A DNA stretch of 17,904 nt. It comes from Spirulina sp. DLM2.Bin59. Its GTDB lineage: Bacteria > Cyanobacteriota > Cyanobacteriia > Cyanobacteriales > Spirulinaceae. The notes beneath the pieces are model-generated. The model saw only the letters and a list, made by a program, of their open reading frames with translations. It was not told the origin of the DNA and did not search any database. The stretch covers positions 1-17,904 of the forward strand of contig RECT01000296.1 in the NCBI GenBank assembly GCA_007693875.1, in the 5' to 3' direction. This document shows positions 12,146 through 17,904 of this stretch, in pieces. Made by a program: the position numbers and the translations under genes. The first letter of the stretch is position 1; each line of letters begins with the position of its first letter.

Positions 12146-13951
12146 TTAGTCGTTCTGCAATTGCTGGGTAATTATCGCTCCTTGCACCCAAGCTTGACTC
12201 TGAATGATCGGTTCTGTAATGCGGTTGATCACCGCTAGGGCGGCGGCGATTTCCCCCTGCTTCCATAGGTTGTTGCTTAAGGCTTGCAGGGCAAAATTAT
12301 CAGTCATTGCGGCCGCCACCTGTTGGCCCTGCTCCGGGGCCCCCACCTGGAAAAACTGCGCTGCTAAATCCCCCATCAGCATCTGGGCTTCCCAACCCTC
12401 CAAGGGCAGAGCTTGGATTCGCGCCCATAACTGCTCTAAAACAGCAGGCTCGGTTTGATTCGCAATCCCATGAGAGAGGTCATACAGTGACTGTTCAAGG
12501 GGGGTTTCCGCCACTAACCGATCACTGACCTCCGGTGGTGCCACATCCACTAATTGATAGATTAAGTTCCTTTGCAACTGTTCGCGGCGGCTGGGGTCGA
12601 GGCTGGCGAGGATTTCCCAGGCGCGATCGCTCTCGCCCAAGCGGAACCACTCGACAATCACCACCTCTTGTAAATGTTCCACTAACCACCCCTCAAAGGA
12701 GGCTAACCGTTGCCAATGGGTGGCCAACAAGCCCAGAGCTTGCTCGCGATTCCCCTGGTCTGCGTGATAACGGGCCCGGGCAATTTCTACTGGAATTTTA
12801 AAGACCAGATCATACCGTCCCGCCAGATCAATATTTTCAGGCAGCGCGGAAATGTGCTCAGGGTGACGCTGCTCCCAATCATGCCATTGGGCAATGGGGA
12901 CAGCCGCCAACTCACCCACCTGCTCCGCTGCGGCAAGGTGGCCCTCGGATGTTAAGGCCACGGCGATAGCTTGGAGGCGGCTAATCTGCTCGAACCAGAT
13001 AGCATAGGGGATGAAAGAGGACTCATCCACCGGCATTTTGGCAATTTGCTCCGCTACGCCCACCGCTAAATCCGGGCGGCCCTGAGCAATGAACCCCTCC
13101 GCCACCGCAACCCAAACCGCGACCTGTTCGGTTTCAGAGATCCCGCTTTGGGTGGCGGCTAAAACCTGGTTCAGGGTGGCAATGCTGTTCGTGGAGTTGA
13201 TCAGGTGAAAATAGACAGTGGAGCGGTAGGCTTGGGCGGGGTAGTAAGGGTGACTGGCAGCATAGCAACTCTCTACCTCTGCGGTTCCGGCAAGGGCTGT
13301 ATTCACCCGTCCCAACTCGATTAACGTGGCGGCGATCGCATTCAACGCCTCATATTTATAATTCGCACAACTGCCATTCGCTTCATAGCTAAAGCTATAT
13401 TTATCTACTCCCTTGGCAATTTGCAAGGCTTCGAGGGCAATGGTGGTTCCTTGGCGGGTATCACCGCTGGCGATCAGCCCTTGGGCAACGGTGTGGAGGG
13501 CTTCTGCTTCGGCTAAGTTCGGGCGAATTGTACGAGCGAGGGTGAGGGCGCGATCGTGCCAACCGAGGTTAGTCATCGCTTGCACAACCTGCCGGGCGGT
13601 TTGATCTTCGTGATAGGCGCGATACTCTCGGCCTGCCTCATCCCCAACCCAAGCCGCTTCTGCCAAAGCCAAAGCGCGGTCAAACAGAGATAAAGCCTTT
13701 TCGGTTTCCCCCAAATAACCATAGCCATAGGCAATCTCAACCGAGAGGGCCGCTTGCATGCGAGGTTCCGTCAGTTGGGCAACATTAGCCTCAGCCTGGG
13801 CCAGTAATTGCAGGCCTTGGGCATTCGCCACGGCTGAATTTTGGGCAATCCTGAACAAGCTCAAAGGAGGCGAGCCTTGCCGTACTGTTGAGCCTCCGAG
13901 CATTAACCCCAATAACAAACAGAAAAATACCGTAGATTTGGAGCGGCCCAT
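12146..13951 (-). CDS. Exported helical-repeat (TPR-like) protein
   Basis: Protein of 601 aa with no recognised family name. Residues 1-22 are a signal peptide or membrane anchor: positive MGRSKS, then hydrophobic FFCLLLGLMLGG. The rest is Ala/Leu/Glu-rich paired helices, such as YGYLGETEKALSLFDRALALA (about 75-95) and repeated A-x-G-x-x-x-x-A-x-x-x-A patterns, typical of degenerate TPR solenoids. Two cysteines near the middle (in NGSCANY and VESCYAA) could form a disulfide in the periplasm. No catalytic motif is visible. The ATG at 13951 follows an AT-rich upstream region. It is a likely periplasmic scaffold of unknown partner. The next gene on this strand is crp, 167 bp further on, probably a separate unit. 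Confidence 0.8.
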   Translation of the reverse strand: MGRSKSTVFFCLLLGLMLGGSTVRQGSPPLSLFRIAQNSAVANAQGLQLLAQAEANVAQLTEPRMQAALSVEIAYGYGYLGETEKALSLFDRALALAEAAWVGDEAGREYRAYHEDQTARQVVQAMTNLGWHDRALTLARTIRPNLAEAEALHTVAQGLIASGDTRQGTTIALEALQIAKGVDKYSFSYEANGSCANYKYEALNAIAATLIELGRVNTALAGTAEVESCYAASHPYYPAQAYRSTVYFHLINSTNSIATLNQVLAATQSGISETEQVAVWVAVAEGFIAQGRPDLAVGVAEQIAKMPVDESSFIPYAIWFEQISRLQAIAVALTSEGHLAAAEQVGELAAVPIAQWHDWEQRHPEHISALPENIDLAGRYDLVFKIPVEIARARYHADQGNREQALGLLATHWQRLASFEGWLVEHLQEVVIVEWFRLGESDRAWEILASLDPSRREQLQRNLIYQLVDVAPPEVSDRLVAETPLEQSLYDLSHGIANQTEPAVLEQLWARIQALPLEGWEAQMLMGDLAAQFFQVGAPEQGQQVAAAMTDNFALQALSNNLWKQGEIAAALAVINRITEPIIQSQAWVQGAIITQQLQND

Positions 13952-14140
13952 TGTTTTTAATTTTTAAACCAGATTATTGCTATGGTCTAACCCTTGGCCC
14001 AAGTTTAGCGCATTGCCCATACCACTCCTGCAACTGGCTCACCATTGTTGACTTTGTTGAAAAGCATCCCCAAACAACGCCGGGGATTGCAGCCATACCG
14101 ATCTGTATTACAGTGAGGGCTAAGTTTTTTGGTGTGTGGT

Positions 14141-14486
14141 GTGACAGATTCTACCCTGGGGGCGATTCGCCCGATTCGCTGGCAACCCTGGATTTTCCAT
14201 CTGGGTATACCTTTGGCCTTTGTGGCGATCGCCCTCTGGCTGATGCCCTTTTCCTCAACGTATGATTTCCCGGAAGCGCATTGCCTCAGGACAAATTACG
14301 GCGGCATGGTTGGGGGAGTTGATGGCCAAATATCAACCGGAGCAGGTAATTTTAGGGCGGTTTCCAGAATTGCAAACCCTGCTGCAAGCTGAGTTAGATC
14401 AACAGTTTGAGTCACGCCCCCACCCCCACCTCACCCACTTCATCCATCACCGCCGGGTTAATTATGAAAGCAATATGAGACAATAA
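14141..14486 (+). pseudogene. Probable remnant of a GT39/ArnT-like membrane glycosyltransferase with internal deletion
   Basis: Two short frames look coding but are out of register. The first (from GTG 14141) reads RPIRWQPWIFHLGIPLAFVA then an aliphatic stretch ending MPFSSTYDF near 14270. This resembles the N-terminal first membrane helix of cyanobacterial GT39 proteins just before their DPDEG motif. The second frame (14262-14486) reads WLGELMAKYQPEQVILGRFPEL, resembling the C-terminal end of the same type of protein. The several hundred residues normally between, including the catalytic Asp motif and the other membrane segments, are absent. I infer one large deletion with frame change. The alternative is one or two real small proteins (74 aa for the second). 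The upstream stretch 13952-14140 shows no gene. Confidence 0.42.
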
Positions 14487-14512
14487 TGAAAAAATAATGA
14501 TAATTTTTTCAT
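14486..14512. promoter_or_regulatory. Perfect inverted repeat over the start of the metal-binding lipoprotein gene
   Basis: ATGAAAAAAT (14486-14495) and ATTTTTTCAT (14503-14512) are exact 10-bp inverted arms around AATGATA. The right arm includes the first two bases of the start codon. The centre ATAATGATAAT resembles the hexamer units of Fur-family boxes, but it does not fit the cyanobacterial Zur 7-1-7 palindrome exactly. A metalloregulator operator is a reasonable inference; an RNA hairpin hiding the start codon is another. Confidence 0.55.
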
Positions 14513-15464
14513 GAAATCCCTTGGACTCTTACCCCTCACCATCGCCCTCCTCCTCCTCAACGGTTGCCAACCCCCCACAACCCCCGCCGATGATCGCCCC
14601 AACGTCGTTGCCACCAACACGATTTTGGCCGACCTCACCGGGGAAATTGGCGGCGAGGCGATTGCCCTCACCAGCATCCTCACCCCCGGCGATGATCCCC
14701 ATGTTTACGAACCTGTCCCCCAGGACACCATCACCCTCGAACAGGCGGATCTGATCCTTTACAACGGCTACAACTTAGAACCGGCTTTGATCCGCCTCAT
14801 GGCCAACGTCAGCGGCCGCCGTCTTGCGGTGGGGGAACAGATCTCCCCCTTAGCCATGGCAGAAGATGGGCAACAAGTCCCCGATCCCCATGTGTGGGGC
14901 AATGCTCGCAACGGCATCATCATGGTGGAGGTGATTCGGGATACGTTGGTGGAAATGGCCCCCCAACATAGCGGCCAATTTCGGGCCAATGCAGCGGCCC
15001 TCATTGCTCAACTGGAAGCGGTGGATAGTTGGATCAAAGCCCAAATCGCCACGATCCCCCCGGAAAATCGCAAACTCGTCACCACCCATGATGCCTTTGC
15101 CTATTACACCGCGGCCTATGGGTTAGAAATGTTGGGCAGCTTAATCGGCATCAGCACGGAAGAGCAACCCAGCGCCCAAACGGTGCAGACCCTCAGCGAT
15201 GCGATCCGCGCCGCTGGCATTCCGGCCATTTTTGCCGAAACGACGATTAATGATGCCCTGATCACCACCGTGGCCCAGGAGGCAGGGGTTGAACTGGCCC
15301 CCCAACCCCTCTATTCCGATTCCATCGGTGCGCCCGGTAGCCCAGGGGATAGCTATATCGGGATGCTGATTGCCAATACGACGGCGATCGTTACGGCTTT
15401 GGGGGGGGAAGTTACTCCTCCACCGGCGGCGGTAACTGCGGCTCCGGTTCCGGCAACTCCGTAG
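14511..15464 (+). CDS. Metal ABC transporter substrate-binding lipoprotein (ZnuA/TroA-like, cluster A-I)
   Basis: Protein of 317 aa that captures a divalent metal in the periplasm for an ABC importer. Residues 1-19 are a lipoprotein signal with lipobox LNGC (C19). Metal ligands by family pattern are H64 (DPHVYEP), H127 (DPHVWGN), H193 (TTHDAFAYY) and D270 (YSDSIG). A His third ligand is the ZnuA/TroA type; MntC/PsaA have Glu there, so zinc is more likely than manganese. The His-rich loop of many ZnuA proteins is missing. The C-terminal tail (about 302-317) is Pro/Ala-rich and overlaps the convergent gene by 53 bp. The start is ATG at 14511, without a Shine-Dalgarno, inside the inverted repeat. 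No ATPase or permease gene is adjacent, so it is an orphan binding protein. Confidence 0.93.
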   Translation: MKSLGLLPLTIALLLLNGCQPPTTPADDRPNVVATNTILADLTGEIGGEAIALTSILTPGDDPHVYEPVPQDTITLEQADLILYNGYNLEPALIRLMANVSGRRLAVGEQISPLAMAEDGQQVPDPHVWGNARNGIIMVEVIRDTLVEMAPQHSGQFRANAAALIAQLEAVDSWIKAQIATIPPENRKLVTTHDAFAYYTAAYGLEMLGSLIGISTEEQPSAQTVQTLSDAIRAAGIPAIFAETTINDALITTVAQEAGVELAPQPLYSDSIGAPGSPGDSYIGMLIANTTAIVTALGGEVTPPPAAVTAAPVPATP

Positions 15465-17646
15465 GCGGGGCGAGGATGGGGCGGGATTCTTCTTCTGGGG
15501 CTTCCCGTTGGCGGACTTGGCCTTGGAAAATCACCACGACGAGGAGGACAAGGGCGATCGCCCCCATCCCCAAGGCCACATAACTAAAAGTCTGGCGACG
15601 TTCCACGGGCAAACCGGCGGGGAATAAATCCTCTTCCTCCACATCTTCAAAGAAGGCGGCGGATACTTCTAAATTGGGATCAATGGGCTGATCCGGTTCA
15701 GGGGCCAAGGGCCGGGAGGCTGCGGGAAAATCGCTAAAATCATCTTGCTCCTCCTCTGCACCCATCACCACATCACTTTCACCCCAAATCACCGGCTCCC
15801 TCAGCGGAGGCCGTGCTTCTGTGGCGGCCGGCTCTGGGGGGTGGCTGGGGGGAGCGCTGGGATTAGGCGGCCTTGAATCTGCGGCAGGCTCAAAATCTGC
15901 CACCCTTGGGGGATGCTCCACCTCCGTTGCTGGGGGTGTAAAGTCCGGCTCATCGGTGGTGAAATCTTCAAGATCAAAATTTTGAAAACTGTCGATATCT
16001 TCAAAATCTAAGGGTAAATTCCCGTTACTTTCCGGCAGGGGATCGGCAAAATTGGGGGCTTCAAACTCTTCGGGGATGGTGATGGCTGGCGGCTCGACGG
16101 CGGCAGGGCGGTCTGCAATTTGCGGCGCAGGGGCGGCGGCAAGGGCCTGTTCTGCGATGCTATAGCGGGCGGCCACGGCAGTAACATTATCATGGCCATT
16201 GCGTTGCCGCCCCAATTGCACCAAGGCCTGCACCGCATCGGTTAGGCTCATGTTGCCCTGGAGGACGGCGGGGGCAAAATCCTGCCAACAGCGTTCAATT
16301 AAATGGCGATCGCTCAACCCATCGGAACAGAGCAGCAAAATCCCATCCTCTTCAATCAGGAACCGCTGCACCGTGGGGGTGATGCGATCGCCCCGCCGCG
16401 TTCCCAAGGCTTGGGTCAAGGCCCCCGCATCGGCCCGCTGCCAAGCCGCCGCCGGTAAACTCCGCCCCAGGCGCACCTCCCGGCCGGCAATATCATCATC
16501 TACAGTTAAACATTGGCAGGCCGCCGCTGTAATCCAATAGGCGCGGCTATCCCCCACATGGGCAATATAAAGTTCATGGCTTTCCCCCCGCAGTTCCGGG
16601 GTATCAATCTGTTGGGGGAGTTGGAGGGCGAGGACGAGGGTGGTGGCCATCCGTTGGCGGGCCGACCGCTGCTGCTCATCATTGCGAGCACAGATCACAT
16701 TATTGGCAATGCGAATCAGGGCCATGAGTTGATCCGCCACCACCTCCGGCTCCATAATCTCCGGATCTTCAACAATTTCCTGTAACAGGGCTTGGACTTG
16801 TAACCGCAGGGATTGAACGGCCATTTGGCTGGCGATCGCCCCCCCATCATGGCCGCCAATGCCATCACACACCAGCATTAAATGCTCCTGGCCCTGGCGT
16901 TGTCGTTCCGCCCCTTGGGGGTAATGGTGGTCTTCATTGAGGCGATCGGGTGCGCCGGGGTCTGTGCCGCTGGCCACCTGTACCGAGAGGGGCAACTGGG
17001 CCGCCTGTTCAAGGAGGACTTGATTCAACAACTTTTGAGCCACCGTTAAAGACGGGTTAGGCTGGCGGAGAATTTCGATAATATTCGCCAAGGGAGGGGC
17101 GATCGCCCCATCAGCCCTCTGGGCCAGGGGCCCCCAAGCCTCAGCAAAATCCCCCAACGTCGCCCCACGGGGGATGATCTCCTGAAGGCGCAAAATGCCC
17201 CCCGCCCCACAAACCCGATCCAACATCGTTAAACTCGCCGTCACCCCCTCCGCCGCCAACGCCGGCCACAACTGCAACGCCTGCCAAAACCAATAGGCTT
17301 GGCGCAACGGCGTAGCCCCTGCCCAAGCCTGTTCCAGGGTCGGCAACCGCTGCCCCCGATGGTCTATGGCCCCATGGCTCAAGAGCAACACCGGCTGCCC
17401 CCCCACCTGGCACATCCCATAAACCGTCGGCAGATGCAGCCGTAGGCCCGAGAGTTTCAAATAAGGCAACACCGATGGGGGAATGGGATCCGGCAGGTTG
17501 GGGATTTGTTCGGGATAGATATCCTGCCACACATGGGGGTAGAGCACCTTATACCGGCCCTCAACCACGTTGGGCGATGTCAATTTCGCCGCAATTGGCC
17601 CGGCAGCCCAAAGGAAAGGATGGGGAGAAAGGGGGGAACGGGTCAT
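15412..17646 (-). CDS. Membrane-anchored PP2C-type Ser/Thr phosphatase with N-terminal uncharacterised domain
   Basis: Protein of 744 aa. Residues 1-220 are an uncharacterised, Trp/Leu/Pro-rich domain. The PP2C (PPM) catalytic domain is at about 224-498, with metal-binding motifs RLNED (235-240), CDGIGGH (260-266), HVGDSRAY (363-370), LLCSDGLSD (438-446) and HDNVTAV (485-491), all intact, so it should be an Mn/Mg-dependent phosphatase. Residues 500-685 are an acidic, Pro-rich disordered linker. A single membrane helix (about 687-708) precedes a short Pro/Glu tail. The topology suggests a cytoplasmic phosphatase tethered by its C-terminal end. The ATG is at 17646. The upstream 258 bp to the window end hold no recognisable gene. 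The last 53 bp are shared, antisense, with the metal-binding lipoprotein gene. A partner kinase is not in the window. Confidence 0.92.
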   Translation of the reverse strand: MTRSPLSPHPFLWAAGPIAAKLTSPNVVEGRYKVLYPHVWQDIYPEQIPNLPDPIPPSVLPYLKLSGLRLHLPTVYGMCQVGGQPVLLLSHGAIDHRGQRLPTLEQAWAGATPLRQAYWFWQALQLWPALAAEGVTASLTMLDRVCGAGGILRLQEIIPRGATLGDFAEAWGPLAQRADGAIAPPLANIIEILRQPNPSLTVAQKLLNQVLLEQAAQLPLSVQVASGTDPGAPDRLNEDHHYPQGAERQRQGQEHLMLVCDGIGGHDGGAIASQMAVQSLRLQVQALLQEIVEDPEIMEPEVVADQLMALIRIANNVICARNDEQQRSARQRMATTLVLALQLPQQIDTPELRGESHELYIAHVGDSRAYWITAAACQCLTVDDDIAGREVRLGRSLPAAAWQRADAGALTQALGTRRGDRITPTVQRFLIEEDGILLLCSDGLSDRHLIERCWQDFAPAVLQGNMSLTDAVQALVQLGRQRNGHDNVTAVAARYSIAEQALAAAPAPQIADRPAAVEPPAITIPEEFEAPNFADPLPESNGNLPLDFEDIDSFQNFDLEDFTTDEPDFTPPATEVEHPPRVADFEPAADSRPPNPSAPPSHPPEPAATEARPPLREPVIWGESDVVMGAEEEQDDFSDFPAASRPLAPEPDQPIDPNLEVSAAFFEDVEEEDLFPAGLPVERRQTFSYVALGMGAIALVLLVVVIFQGQVRQREAPEEESRPILAPPTELPEPEPQLPPPVEE

Positions 17647-17904
17647 GACTGATCAGGGTTCAACGAAATGGGCATGAGCAACAGCCCCATGGCAAATCAG
17701 CTTGCCTTAATCTTTCGGTCTTGTCTAGATGTGGGTGCAGATCCCGCCAAGTGCAGGGGGGAAGACTGGCATACGGCCGTGGCGATCGCCCCCCTTCCCA
17801 TGGCAGGATCAAGCCGGATTGACGGGATAGCCGTTACTCACTACTCACCTCTGATTAGAGATTAAGCCAGCCTAAACCGTCCCATGGTGCTCAGAGCGAA
17901 CCAT

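Noticed and set aside
12032..12238. 68-codon hydrophobic open frame on the plus strand
   Set aside because: Half of it is antisense to the end of the 601-aa gene and it covers the GC-rich hairpins; no start signal or family resemblance.
14511..15464. Assignment of the binding protein as manganese-specific MntC
   Set aside because: The third ligand position is His (H193) as in ZnuA/TroA, not Glu as in MntC/PsaA, so I left the symbol blank.
17647..17904. Possible small gene or tRNA at the right edge
   Set aside because: The 65-codon frame at 17668-17865 has no family resemblance or clear start signal, and I could not find a tRNA cloverleaf.
1..17904. CRISPR array or other tandem repeats
   Set aside because: No regularly spaced repeats were found; the only long exact repeat seen is the 55-nt IS end.

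Overview
The window is chromosomal DNA from a cyanobacterium. The palindrome GCGATCGC (HIP1) occurs about thirty times, roughly once per 550 bp. The gene content also fits: the pipX-pipY-sepF-proC cluster, a YqgF-like nuclease, and PP2C and TPR proteins of cyanobacterial type. GC content is moderately high, and many intergenic spacers are short. I cannot assign a genus from the sequence.

Layout. Positions 1-55 are the extreme end of an IS200/IS605-type element whose body lies to the left of the window. Next, on the minus strand, are a secreted TPR protein (75-935) and lipoyl synthase LipA (983-1867), probably co-transcribed. On the plus strand follow a receiver-domain protein with an Ala/Pro linker and coiled-coil tail (2034-2606) and a fused two-ATPase peptide/nickel-type ABC protein (2667-4304). 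A complete IS608-like element (about 4358-6217) has divergent tnpB (minus) and tnpA (plus) and matching subterminal hairpins. Its tnpA-side end is identical over 55 nt to window positions 1-55.

The regulatory and division cluster comes next on the plus strand: pipX (6398-6670), pipY (6696-7379), sepF (7506-8129) and proC (8255-9058), closed by a clear intrinsic terminator. Then comes a divergent locus. Leftward are nanE (9507-10172) and a transglutaminase-like 'lasso B2' peptidase (9082-9510), overlapping by ATGA. Rightward are an unknown protein (10236-10628), a YqgF/RNase H-like nuclease (10629-11021) and a PqqD/RRE-like protein (11021-11329), tightly coupled. A RiPP-recognition-type protein and a B2-type leader peptidase in one locus, with no cyclase or precursor, is the least explained part of the window.

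Further right are a Crp-family regulator (11295-11978, minus) whose 3' end overlaps the PqqD-like gene, a large exported helical-repeat protein (12146-13951, minus), and a probable decayed glycosyltransferase remnant (about 14141-14486). The last two genes are a metal-binding ABC lipoprotein of the ZnuA/TroA type (14511-15464, plus), with a perfect inverted repeat over its start codon, and a large membrane-anchored PP2C phosphatase (15412-17646, minus). The coding regions of these two overlap tail to tail by 53 bp.

Together the window combines nitrogen/carbon signalling (PipX, PipY), cell division (SepF), proline and lipoate biosynthesis, transport and signalling, with one recently mobile element family. 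No CRISPR array, rRNA or tRNA was recognised.
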